Source: Nannocystis sp. RBIL2 (lineage in GTDB: Bacteria > Myxococcota_A > Polyangia > Nannocystales > Nannocystaceae). Taken from it: 64,000 bases of DNA. Under the pieces are notes generated by a model, which was not told the DNA's origin, ran no database searches, and saw only the letters and a list, made by a program, of their open reading frames with translations. Positions within the stretch are counted from its first letter, which is position 1. Each line of letters opens with the position of its first letter. The stretch is from NCBI RefSeq assembly GCF_026626745.1, contig NZ_JAPNJW010000001.1, positions 1,456,001 to 1,520,000 of the forward strand. Reading direction: 5' to 3'. The translations under genes were made by a program, and so were the position numbers. Below are positions 24,911-33,112 of this stretch, piece after piece.

Positions 24911-24955
24911 GGTCTATCCACTCCTCCCGTTCGCACGGGAAACTCGTTCGCTACT

Positions 24956-24975
24956 CGCCCCGAACCGCCGGGGCG
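24956..24975. promoter_or_regulatory. Hairpin between precursor genes 1 and 2
   Basis: A 7-bp perfect stem (CGCCCCG / CGGGGCG) with a 6-base loop in the spacer between the first and second precursor genes. It may be an RNA-stability or processing element. The evidence is the symmetry and position alone. Confidence 0.4.
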
Positions 24976-25013
24976 AAGATCGATGCTACGTCGCGCCGAG
25001 GGCCGGCGCCGAT

Positions 25014-25184
25014 TCAGCCGCCCTCGGAGTCACAAACGCCGTCGACGTGGCAGCCGCATTGCGTGGCGCCAGTCTCCGGAGCCACTCCGCCGGTCACCTG
25101 GCACAGCTCGTCCGCTCCGAGCGTGCGGAACTCGAACTTGGGCAGTTGCTTCTCGTCGTCTCTCCGCTTCATTGTCTCAAGCAT
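25014..25184 (-). CDS. Precursor peptide 1 (first in the operon), double-Gly leader
   Basis: A 56-residue peptide from the ATG at 25184, chosen because GGATTGGACT before it mirrors the ribosome sites of the other precursors. Upstream and downstream ATGs (25196, 25172) are possible. The leader (KQLPKFEFRTLGADELCQVTGG region) is the most divergent of the four. The core starts VAPETGATQC and has three Cys (C-G-C and a later C) plus HVDG and a DSEGG end. It is the first gene after a likely promoter. Confidence 0.85.
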   Translation of the reverse strand: MLETMKRRDDEKQLPKFEFRTLGADELCQVTGGVAPETGATQCGCHVDGVCDSEGG

Positions 25185-25194
25185 AGTCCAATCC

Positions 25195-25216
25195 ATTGAG
25201 TTGAGTTCAGTTCAAT
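25195..25216. promoter_or_regulatory. Imperfect palindrome upstream of the precursor operon
   Basis: A symmetric site of the form ATTGA-nn-TGA-nn-TCA-nn-TCAAT, with 16 of 22 positions symmetric, 11-32 bp upstream of the first precursor's start. The A/T content stands out in a very GC-rich region. It may be an operator or overlap a -35-like element. No clear -10 box could be read, so the promoter itself is not assigned. Confidence 0.45.
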
Positions 25217-26268
25217 CAGTTTAATGTAAGTCGGGTGCGAGGATCCGCTCGCCTGCCCCGCACACGATCGCCGCTACCCGGAGGCGCGGCGGCCGTAGTG
25301 CGGCCGCTTGCGACGGTGTGCCTCTGACTCGTCACCGTCGCCGCAGGTTTCGCGGTCACCACCGAAATGATTCACCAGCACATCGCCGCCGAACTCGCGT
25401 CCGTCGCGACGCACCATGACGCAAGCGTCATGGTGAACCGTCACGGAGCGCCGCCGCACCGCGGTGCAGGAGCGCGACGGGATGTTGGCTGGAAGGCGCA
25501 TCAATAAGCTCTTTCAGGCGTAAGCAAGGGACGCCCCCCGGAAGGGGACGCGCCGGCCCGAACGTCTACGATGACGGCCAGGCCGGTCGAACTCTTGTAG
25601 CAGCGGCACCTGACGTTGCCAACAGTTTCGCCGGAATTTTTTAGCGTGATCGCAGTGAACGGGTCCGCGCAGACCGGTGAATTGCGTTCATGCGACGGCG
25701 CTTTCGAGAAGACGCCAATCGGCGTGCCGCCAGCGATCCTATGTATGGAGAACTCCGGCCGCGCCCAGACTATGCCCAATCAATTTTGCCCGTCCTCCTT
25801 ACATTCGCCGACGCGACCGACGGTGCGCGCGTGCATCGGAGCCGCGCAGGTGTGACCACCTCGACCGCCGACTTCGCCGGGCTGGCTCACCCGCAAAACT
25901 TCGCCGCCGCTGAAACCCGCCGGACGACCCCGGCGCCGGGCGGCCTCGATCGCGCGTAGGACCGCGCCAGCGCCGTTCTGCGGCCCGCTCGAGCGACGAC
26001 GACGCATGAACTCGGCTTCGCCGCCCTGGCCGCCGCGAGCGAGCCCGACGGCGAGCGCGCGAGTGCGCAGCCGCGGCCGCACCTGACCCGAGAGACATCA
26101 GAGGCTCGGACGCCAGGGGTGGGGCCTTTGCGCGACACGGGGTGCTCCCGGGCCATGAGGGTTCCTCCGCCGGGGCTCGCGCGCGTCCGTTGACAGCGCG
26201 ATCGCCTGGCGTTAATCGGGACGGTCCAGGCTGACGGCGACGCACGCCGGGGGCCGGCGAGACGTCGC
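25217..26268. other. About 1.05-kb intergenic region upstream of the RiPP operon
   Basis: I see no gene I can support here. Short frames exist (for example a 92-codon minus-strand frame at 25501-25779), but they lack a ribosome site or family features. The patch around 25560-25800 is less GC-rich than its surroundings. A perfect 11-bp inverted repeat with a 2-base spacer (CACCATGACGC / GCGTCATGGTG) lies at 25412-25435. It may hold regulatory DNA for the divergent AraC-like gene and the RiPP operon. Confidence 0.55.
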
Positions 26269-27093
26269 ATGCAGCCAGCGCAGCAATTGTCCGAGTTCAT
26301 GACGGCGCCCATCGGCCTCTACGTCGCCTCGCGGGTGTTCGTGTACTGGTGCGCCAGCGCGGAGCTCTACGGGTTCGCGCTGTGGGGCCGGCCCGACGTC
26401 GCCGATCTACGCGCCCTCACCGCCATCCTCGACGTGGAGATCCGCCCCGACGTCGCCCCGCACGCGTCCCTGGTCGACCTGCGCCGGCTCGTCGGCGTCG
26501 ACGAGGGCGCGTACGAGACGCTGGTCGCGTACCTCGGGATGCGCCAGTCCGCCTATCAGGGCGTCGTCACCCGGCAGGCGCTGCTGCGACCCGCCGGGCT
26601 GCCCGGCGCCGTCGTGACCGGGTTCTATCAGGTGATGGAGCCGCCCTATCCGACGCAGGTGCACGAGGACCCGGAGCCCGCGCTGCGCTGGCTGGGGCTC
26701 GCCGAGCCGGCGCCGTTCGTCGCGGAGCTCGACGCGATCGTGGCCGACGCGATGAACGAGGGGATCGTCGCCCGGCTGGGCCGCGTGCTCGTCCCGCCCT
26801 TCGCCGGGATCACGCTCGAGAAGGCGGCGGCGACCCTCGGGATGTCGGCGCGCTCGCTGCAGCGGCGCCTGCAGGAGGAGAACACGACCTTCCAGGACGA
26901 GTACAACGCGGCCCAGGTGCGCGCGGCCCAGGCGGCCCTGCGCGACACCGACATGAAGCTGACCGCGCTCGCGCTCGAGGTCGGCTGCGCGTCGCTGGCG
27001 AACTTCAGCGCGATGTTCCGGCGCGTCACCGGCGAGTCACCGAGCGATTACCGCGCCCGCCACCGCGCCGGCGAGCGCGACAAGCGGCGCTGA
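26269..27093 (+). CDS. AraC-family transcriptional regulator
   Basis: A 274-residue protein. The C-terminal third is an AraC/XylS DNA-binding domain (about residues 175-270): LEKAAATLGMSARSLQRRL, then LRDTDMKLTALALEVGCASLANFSAMFRRVTGESPSDYRARHR, which carries the two helix-turn-helix units and the GxSPSxYR-type signature. The N-terminal 170 residues form an alpha/beta ligand-binding domain of the type seen in AraC-like regulators. It is divergent from the RiPP operon but 1.08 kb away, so control of that operon is only possible. Confidence 0.88.
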   Translation: MQPAQQLSEFMTAPIGLYVASRVFVYWCASAELYGFALWGRPDVADLRALTAILDVEIRPDVAPHASLVDLRRLVGVDEGAYETLVAYLGMRQSAYQGVVTRQALLRPAGLPGAVVTGFYQVMEPPYPTQVHEDPEPALRWLGLAEPAPFVAELDAIVADAMNEGIVARLGRVLVPPFAGITLEKAAATLGMSARSLQRRLQEENTTFQDEYNAAQVRAAQAALRDTDMKLTALALEVGCASLANFSAMFRRVTGESPSDYRARHRAGERDKRR

Positions 27094-27146
27094 GGTCCTT
27101 CCACGAGCCCGGCCTCCGCGCCCCGCCTGAGGCCTTGCAGGCGCCC

Positions 27147-28670
27147 TCACGCGCGGTCGAGCTTGCCGACCAGGCCCAGCTCGACCGGCACCCCCTCGAG
27201 CGAGAAGTGGGGCTCGACGGCCAGCGCGCAGCGGAACCACTGCTGCTGCCCCGGGACCTCCGCGACCGTCACTCGCGCGCGGCGCAGCGGCTTGCGGGCC
27301 CGCGTGTCCGCCGGCGGGTCCGGCATGTCCGCGACGTAGCCGCGCAGCCATTCGTTGAGCTCGCGCTCGAGGTCGGCGCGGGTCTTCCACGACCCGATCT
27401 GCTCGCGCTGCAGCACCTTCATGTAATGCGCGATCCGTGCGATCACGAACGTGTAGGGCAGGCGCGAGCCGACCACGTCGGTGCGCGCCGCAGCCTCGCC
27501 CTCCGGGGTGCGCGGATACAGCTTCGGGCGATGCGCCGAGTTCGCCGACAGGAACGCCGCGCTGGCGCTGTGCTTGCGGAACACCAGGGCGATGAAGCCC
27601 TGCTCGGACAGCTCGCGGTCCCATTGATCGTCGAGCGACACCTCGATCGGGCTCTTCGTCTTGAGGCGCCCGCCCTGCTCGTAGATATGCAGCGGCAGCT
27701 CGTGGATCGCCCCGCCCCCCTGCGGCCCGACGATGTTGGGGCACCAGCGATAGCGCGTGAAGCTGTCGGCGATCCGGGCGGCCATCGCCAGCGACGCCGG
27801 CCCCCACAGATAGCGGTCGTGATGGTCGATCACGTCCTCGGTGTACACGAATGACGTCACCGGCGCGTCGGGCCGCTGCGCCGCCGGCACGTACTCCGAC
27901 GAATCCTCCGGCACGTGCACCGGCTCGCCGTACGGGTAGCGCAGCTGGAACCGCGGCAGGCACACGCCGACGAACCGCGCGTCCTCGCTGTCGCGGAACG
28001 AGCTCCAGCGGGAGTACTTGCCGCCCTCGAACAGCGCCGGCAGGTCCTTGATCCGCGACAGCTCGGTGAACGACGAGAGGCCGAACATCGCCGGCGCAGC
28101 GTTGACCAGGATCGGCGCGTGGGCCATCGCCGCCACCGCCGCGCACTGCTTGAGCAGCGCCACGTCGTCGCCCTCGGCCCCGAACTCGTGCGTCGAGCAG
28201 ATCACCGCGTAGGGCTTGCCGCCGAGCGTGCCGAACCGGCGCCGGTACACCAGGTCGTAGAGCCCCGAGGCGGTGATGTCGGGCGCGTCCTCGAAGTCGA
28301 CCCGCAGCTCCTCCTTCGTCACCTGGGCCAGCTCGAGGCCGATGTTCTGCGCGACGTCGATCCGGTCGACCAGGTACCGCACGCCGCGCCACGCCGCCTC
28401 GAGCTGCTGGACCCGCGGGTGATGCAAGATCTCGCTGACCTGCGCCGACATCCGGCGATCGAGCTCCGCGATCATGCCCTCCACCAGTTGGCGGTCGAGC
28501 TTCGGCGCCGCCTTCTCGGCCTTGCGCAGCAGCTCGTCGAGCAGCCTGTGCGTCCCGCGGCGCACCAGCTTGTAGCTGTCGCTCCCGCGCGGCCCCACGC
28601 TGCTGACCGTGAGCAGCTCCGACAGCAACGTCCCGCCCTTCGACCCTCGATCGTCCCCGTTCCCACTCAT
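27147..28670 (-). CDS. tssC: T6SS contractile sheath large subunit (TssC)
   Basis: A 507-residue TssC/EvpB protein. The ATG at 28670 follows a GGAGGG site. Visible family segments include HHPRVQQLEAAWRGVRYLVD, VTKEELRVDFEDAPDITASGLYDLVYRRRFGTLGGKPYAVI, SSFTELSRIKDLPALFEGGKYSRWSSFRDSEDARFVGVCLPRF and PHFSLEGVPVELGLVGKLDRA. TssC with TssB forms the T6SS contractile sheath. No tssB, baseplate or tssM gene is present in this window, so the rest must be elsewhere or this is an orphan or additional copy. It is divergent from the vgrG operon. Confidence 0.93.
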   Translation of the reverse strand: MSGNGDDRGSKGGTLLSELLTVSSVGPRGSDSYKLVRRGTHRLLDELLRKAEKAAPKLDRQLVEGMIAELDRRMSAQVSEILHHPRVQQLEAAWRGVRYLVDRIDVAQNIGLELAQVTKEELRVDFEDAPDITASGLYDLVYRRRFGTLGGKPYAVICSTHEFGAEGDDVALLKQCAAVAAMAHAPILVNAAPAMFGLSSFTELSRIKDLPALFEGGKYSRWSSFRDSEDARFVGVCLPRFQLRYPYGEPVHVPEDSSEYVPAAQRPDAPVTSFVYTEDVIDHHDRYLWGPASLAMAARIADSFTRYRWCPNIVGPQGGGAIHELPLHIYEQGGRLKTKSPIEVSLDDQWDRELSEQGFIALVFRKHSASAAFLSANSAHRPKLYPRTPEGEAAARTDVVGSRLPYTFVIARIAHYMKVLQREQIGSWKTRADLERELNEWLRGYVADMPDPPADTRARKPLRRARVTVAEVPGQQQWFRCALAVEPHFSLEGVPVELGLVGKLDRA

Positions 28671-29144
28671 GATTTCGCCCTCCGCGCGCCAGGCGAACGC
28701 CCACCGCACATTTCGCCAATCGTAGAAATTCGCGACCGACCTGTCCAGCGCTCGATCTCCGCCGAGACATTGCCGACACCCTGACCCCGGGCCGGATCGC
28801 ACGTAACGCTCGCCGTACCGTAGAGTCCGCTATGTTTAATCGCCCGCGTCGAACTCTGTGTGCTTTAAAGGAGTGGTTCGTACTACGAGCAATCGCGCGC
28901 CAAGCCGCGGAGCCCGCACCGCGCATTCACCGAAACCCGCGCCATCGCGTCCCGGGAACCCACTGCGCGTGGTTCGGCGTCATGAGTATGAATACACTCC
29001 GCGACCCGCGCGAGCCCGCGATCGCGCCAGTGCGAATTCATCCCGTGAAATCGAATGCGCGGACATCATGGGCCCGCGAGGCTTGAAACCACCACGGGAC
29101 AATTGATACGTTGCCCTCACCGATGCTGGGCCGGAGGGGACGAC
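28671..29144. promoter_or_regulatory. Divergent intergenic region between tssC and vgrG
   Basis: 474 bp with no supported gene. It has less GC-biased patches (for example around 28680-28760 and 28830-28880) and must carry the promoters for both directions. A strong ribosome site (GGAGGGG) lies at about 29133-29139, before the vgrG GTG start. No specific operator or sigma-54 box could be identified by eye. Confidence 0.6.
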
Positions 29145-31424
29145 GTGGAGTCTGAACTGCTCGCCGCGAGCATGATCGGCGGCAACTCGGCCCGCTTCGA
29201 GGTCGACGGCTCGATCAATCCCTACTGGGTGTTGCAATTCTCCGGGGTCGAGGCCGTCTCGGAGCTCTACGAGTTCAAGATCGAGGTCGCCTCGCGCTAC
29301 GTCGACGTCGACGAGCTCGTGGGCGCGACCGCGAGCCTGCGCCTCGCCGGCGTCGATCGCAGCCCTCGCACCGTCCACGGCCTGATCTGCGGGGCCGAGT
29401 ACGCCGGCGAGGCCCCGCCGCGGTCGCTCTACCGCATCACTCTGGTCCCGGCGATGTGGCGCATGCAGTTCCGCCGCAACAGCCGGATCTTCCAGCAGAC
29501 GACGACGCCGGCGATCCTGCAGACCGTGCTGGCCGAGGCCGGCATCGCGTTCCAGGCCCGCCTCGGCAGCAGCTACGCCGCGCGGGACTACTGCGTGCAG
29601 TACCGCGAGAGCGACTTCGCGTTCGTCCGCCGGCTCATGGAGGAGGACGGCATCGCCTTTTACTTCGAGCACGGCGAGTCCGGGCACACCCTCGTGCTGT
29701 CCGATATCAACACCGGGCGGGTCAAGATCGAGGGCGACCCGAAGCTCTCGTTCCGCATCGACGAGCAGGTCCGCAGCGGCGAGCACGTGAAAGTGTTCGC
29801 GCTCGGCCGCCAGATCGTCCCCGGCGCCGCGGTCGTCCGCGACTACGACCTCCACGCCTCGCAGGACGTCGAGAGCCGCGACCAGGGCCGCGACTACCCC
29901 CAGCTCGAGCTCTACGACGCGCCCGCCGGCCTGCGCGACCCCGGCCTCGCCACCACCCGCGCGAAGATCCGCCTCGAGGAGGCGCGCGTGCCAGGCAAGG
30001 TCGCGACCGGCACGAGCGACTGCCCACGCCTCGTCCCCGGCCACTGCTTCACCCTCGAAGGCCACATGCGCGGCGAGCTCGACGGCGACTATCACGTCAT
30101 TCGCATCGTCCACCGCGGCGAGCAGACGAAGATCGTCTACGCCCAGGCCGCGCTCGCCTACACCAACGACTTCGTCGCCCTCCCGGTCGAGACCCCGTAT
30201 CGGCCGCCGAGGATCACCGCGATCCCGTCGATCCGCGGCGTCCAGACCGCCACGGTCGTCGGCCCCGCGGGCGAGGAGATCTACGTCGACGAGCAGGCGC
30301 GCGTGAAGGTGCAGTTCCACTGGGACCGCGCCGCCCCGTTCGACGAGACGAGCTCGTGCTGGGTCCGCGTCAGCCAGGCGTGGGCCGGCACCAACTTCGG
30401 CGCGATGTTCATCCCGCGGATCGGCCACGAGGTCCTGGTCGAGTTCATCGAGGGCGACCCCAACCGGCCGATCATCACCGGGCGGATCTACGACGGCACG
30501 CGCACGCCGCCGTACCCGCTGCCCGACGAGAAGACCAAGAGCACGATCAAGAGCGAGTCCTCGCCCGGCGGCGGCGGCTTCAACGAGCTGCGCTTCGAGG
30601 ACGCGAAGGGCGCCGAGGAGGTGTTCATCCACGCCCAGCTCGACATGAACACCGTCGTCGTCCAGGACGCCACCCGCGACGTCGGCCGCGACGACGCCCT
30701 CACCGTGCGCAACAACCAAAGCGAGGACGTGCTCGTCGACCGCGCGGCGTCGGTCGGCAACAACGAGACGATGCTGGTCGGCGTCGACCAGAGCCTGGTC
30801 GTCGGCCAGCATCAGACGAACGTCATCGGCCAGAACCAGGTCAACACCATCGGCCTCAATCAGGCCAGCACCGTGGCCGTCAACCAGATAAACACGATCG
30901 GCGGCGACCAGACGACCACGGTCCACGCCAACCAGCGCACCACAGTCTCCGGCGGACAGGACACCGTCGTCGGCGGCGACCGCACGGTCAGCGTCACCGG
31001 TCACCACCTCACGGTGGCGGCGATGGACAACGCTCTCGCCGTCGGCGGCAACCAGCACGTCCAGGTCCTCGGCGCCCAGAAGCTCGAGGTCGGCCTCGAC
31101 CAGTTCGTCACCGTGGTCGGCAGCACGGTCTACAGCGCCGGCATGATGGTCGCCGCGACCATCGGCGCCGACGCCATCGTCACGATCGGCGCCAACCACA
31201 GCCTCGGCGTCACCGGGACGCGCACCACCACGGTCGGCGGCACCGACAGCCTCGCAGTCACGGGCGCCCTCACGGTCAGCGCCGCGACGATCACCCTGAC
31301 CGCCGGCGGCGCCTCGATCACCCTGTCCCCCAGCGGGATCAGCATCGCCACCGGCGGCAACATCACGATCGACGGCGCGCTCGTCACCGTCAACATGGGC
31401 AACGCCCTCGGCAGCTTCTTCTGA
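29145..31424 (+). CDS. vgrG: VgrG (T6SS spike protein)
   Basis: A 759-residue protein. The GTG start at 29145 was chosen from its GGAGGGGACGAC ribosome site; upstream in-frame starts lack one. The N-terminus has the VgrG/gp27-like region (WVLQFSGVEAVSELYEFKIEV, QFRRNSRIFQQTTTPAILQTVLAEAG, YCVQYRESDFAFVRRLMEEDGIAFYFEH). The gp5-like OB fold follows (VKVQFHWDR, WVRVSQAWAG, IPRIGHEVLVEFIEGDPNRPIITG). The tail is a long beta-helix of N/Q/G/T-rich repeats (IGQNQVNTIGLNQAST, IGGDQTTTVHANQ). It heads an operon of effector and adaptor genes. Confidence 0.96.
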   Translation: MESELLAASMIGGNSARFEVDGSINPYWVLQFSGVEAVSELYEFKIEVASRYVDVDELVGATASLRLAGVDRSPRTVHGLICGAEYAGEAPPRSLYRITLVPAMWRMQFRRNSRIFQQTTTPAILQTVLAEAGIAFQARLGSSYAARDYCVQYRESDFAFVRRLMEEDGIAFYFEHGESGHTLVLSDINTGRVKIEGDPKLSFRIDEQVRSGEHVKVFALGRQIVPGAAVVRDYDLHASQDVESRDQGRDYPQLELYDAPAGLRDPGLATTRAKIRLEEARVPGKVATGTSDCPRLVPGHCFTLEGHMRGELDGDYHVIRIVHRGEQTKIVYAQAALAYTNDFVALPVETPYRPPRITAIPSIRGVQTATVVGPAGEEIYVDEQARVKVQFHWDRAAPFDETSSCWVRVSQAWAGTNFGAMFIPRIGHEVLVEFIEGDPNRPIITGRIYDGTRTPPYPLPDEKTKSTIKSESSPGGGGFNELRFEDAKGAEEVFIHAQLDMNTVVVQDATRDVGRDDALTVRNNQSEDVLVDRAASVGNNETMLVGVDQSLVVGQHQTNVIGQNQVNTIGLNQASTVAVNQINTIGGDQTTTVHANQRTTVSGGQDTVVGGDRTVSVTGHHLTVAAMDNALAVGGNQHVQVLGAQKLEVGLDQFVTVVGSTVYSAGMMVAATIGADAIVTIGANHSLGVTGTRTTTVGGTDSLAVTGALTVSAATITLTAGGASITLSPSGISIATGGNITIDGALVTVNMGNALGSFF

Positions 31425-31449
31425 CGACCCGAACAGGCGACCTACCGGC

Positions 31450-32874
31450 GTGCCGAACTTCACCAAGAACATCCCCGGACCGCCCGGGCAGTCGATCAAG
31501 ACGCCGAACGAGCAGCCGCACGGCTCGCCGAACGAGCAGCCGAACCTCGCGCCACCGGGTCCCCCGCCGTCGACGAAGGTCTCGCCGGGGAACTCGGCGA
31601 AGCCGCCGCAGCCCGGCCAGGCGGCCCCACCGGCCAATTCGTCCGCGGGCAAGAGCAGCGGCTTCGGCTTTCTGTCGGGGTTGATCGGGCCGAAGTCGCA
31701 GGCGGGCCCGAAGGCCGCAGGCTTCGCTTCGACGGCCCCGGCGGCGAAGCCGGCCGGAGGGACATGGTCGATGGGACAGATGATCTTCTCGCCGAGCTTC
31801 CCGCCGACGATCAGCTTCCACTCGGGCGGCGGGCCGGCGAGCAAGCAGTCCGCCGGGCCCAATTTTGGCGCGGGCAAGAAGTCCGGACAGCCCGGCAAGA
31901 CCGACCCGAGCAAGCAGCCGACCGGCCAGCCCGCGGGTCAGCCCGGACAACCCGGCACGACCGACCCGAGCCAGCAATCCACCGGTCAGCCCGCGGGTCA
32001 GCCCGGACAATCCGGCACGACCGACCCGGGCCAGCAACCCACCGGTCAGCCCGCGGGTCAGCCGGGCAAGAATGACTCGAACCAGCCGCCAAACGGCCAG
32101 CCCGCGGGTCAGCCCGACGAGCCATCCGGCCCGCCGTCGCCCGATACGTCGGACCCGACGCAGCAGCCCGGCCCACCCCCGAAGCTGCCGGAGGCGACGC
32201 CGGAGGACATCGCCTACTTCAAGTCGGCCTCGAAGGCGCATAGCAAACACACCGAGGAAGCCGAGCTGGCCTGGATTCGACACCTCAAGGATACCAAGCC
32301 CCAGATCTACGGCCACGTCCCCGACGACGAATTGCACGCGGTGCTCCGCTACACCGGCGACGATTACGACAGGGTCAACACCGCGCTGCGCAACCAGGAC
32401 CCGGATCCCAAGTGGGGCGGCTACGAGCGGACGGTGAACGCGGCGCTGGCCAAGCTCCCGAAGTACAAGAGTCCGGTGATCCGCGGCTGCGACCTCCCGG
32501 CGGCCATCGACCCGAAGTGGCAGACGGGCGAGGTCGTCTCCGATCCGGGCTTCATGAGCACGGCAGCGGCGAGCGACAGCCCCGCCGCCTTCCGCAAGCA
32601 GCACGAGATCTACATCGAGTCGAAGACCGGCGTGTACATCGAGGATCTTTCATATTACGGCCACCACAAGCTCGATCCGACGCGACCGAAATACCCGCCC
32701 GGCGTCGACTTCGACCGTGAGTCCGAGGTCCTGTTCCCGTCCAACACCAAGTTCCGCGTCGTCCACCGCGAAGAGATGGAGGTCCTCGAGTGGCTCGAGC
32801 CGCCGCCCGGGAGCAGCCACTCCGGCAAGCTCGGGACGGTCGTCAGGGACGTGATCTACCTGGTGGAGGAGTGA
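31450..32874 (+). CDS. Predicted T6SS effector with C-terminal ADP-ribosyltransferase domain
   Basis: A 474-residue protein, 25 bp after vgrG. The N-terminal 250 residues are Pro/Gly/Gln-rich and repetitive. From about residue 275 a compact domain resembles the ADP-ribosyltransferase exotoxin fold. It has an R in SPVIRGCDL (about 345), an STS-like FMSTAAASD (about 368-372), and the ExE motif in FDRESEVLFPSNTKFRVV (about 424-426). These are the R-S-E residues that bind NAD and transfer ADP-ribose in the CT/C3/VIP2-type families. Target protein is unknown. Immunity may come from the next gene, which overlaps its stop by 1 bp. Confidence 0.8.
   Translation: MPNFTKNIPGPPGQSIKTPNEQPHGSPNEQPNLAPPGPPPSTKVSPGNSAKPPQPGQAAPPANSSAGKSSGFGFLSGLIGPKSQAGPKAAGFASTAPAAKPAGGTWSMGQMIFSPSFPPTISFHSGGGPASKQSAGPNFGAGKKSGQPGKTDPSKQPTGQPAGQPGQPGTTDPSQQSTGQPAGQPGQSGTTDPGQQPTGQPAGQPGKNDSNQPPNGQPAGQPDEPSGPPSPDTSDPTQQPGPPPKLPEATPEDIAYFKSASKAHSKHTEEAELAWIRHLKDTKPQIYGHVPDDELHAVLRYTGDDYDRVNTALRNQDPDPKWGGYERTVNAALAKLPKYKSPVIRGCDLPAAIDPKWQTGEVVSDPGFMSTAAASDSPAAFRKQHEIYIESKTGVYIEDLSYYGHHKLDPTRPKYPPGVDFDRESEVLFPSNTKFRVVHREEMEVLEWLEPPPGSSHSGKLGTVVRDVIYLVEE
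31921..32115 (+). repeat. About 60-bp tandem repeats in the effector's Pro/Gly-rich N-terminal region
   Basis: Two full 60-bp units, a shorter third unit (51 bp) and a partial fourth encode a 20-residue Pro/Gly/Gln-rich repeat of the form TGQPAGQPGQPGTTDPSQQ. It could be a flexible linker, or a segment that threads or anchors the effector to the VgrG/PAAR spike. Length differences between copies suggest recombination. Confidence 0.85.
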
Positions 32875-33095
32875 TGATCATGGCCGACGATACGAACGAC
32901 TCCGCAGCCGTCGTGGTGCGGCTCCAGGCCGCCGCGAGGGCGCGTCACGAGAAGCTCCGCGCTGCCATCGCCGCGGGTGAGCCCGTCCCGCTCGCCCGCA
33001 GCCGCTTCCGAGACGACACCGGGCTCCGGATCGTCAGCGACTCCGGCCCGCGCAACGAGCCGCCCCTGTTGCCCGGCGCACACAACAAGGGCTGA
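32874..33095 (+). CDS. 73-residue small protein, candidate immunity or adaptor
   Basis: ATG 32874 overlaps the effector stop (TGATG) and a GGAGGAG ribosome site sits just before. ATG 32880 is an alternative with better spacing. The protein (MADDTNDSAAVVVRLQ) is helical and charged, with an Arg-rich segment (LQAAARARHEKLRAAI) and a Pro-rich tail. No recognised immunity fold (for example an ADP-ribosylglycohydrolase) is visible. Its position directly after a toxin, with translational coupling, makes an immunity role a fair guess; it could also be a spike adaptor. Confidence 0.65.
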   Translation: MIMADDTNDSAAVVVRLQAAARARHEKLRAAIAAGEPVPLARSRFRDDTGLRIVSDSGPRNEPPLLPGAHNKG

Positions 33096-33112
33096 CCTCC
33101 GGGCCGTCCGCG

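Noticed and set aside
24246..25184. Regularly spaced similar units as a CRISPR-like array
   Set aside because: The units are about 240 bp apart, encode conserved peptide leaders and vary only at the core; repeats and spacers of CRISPR type are absent.
25501..25779. A 92-codon minus-strand frame upstream of the RiPP operon as a small gene
   Set aside because: No ribosome site, no signal or motif, and overlapping frames on the other strand are equally open.
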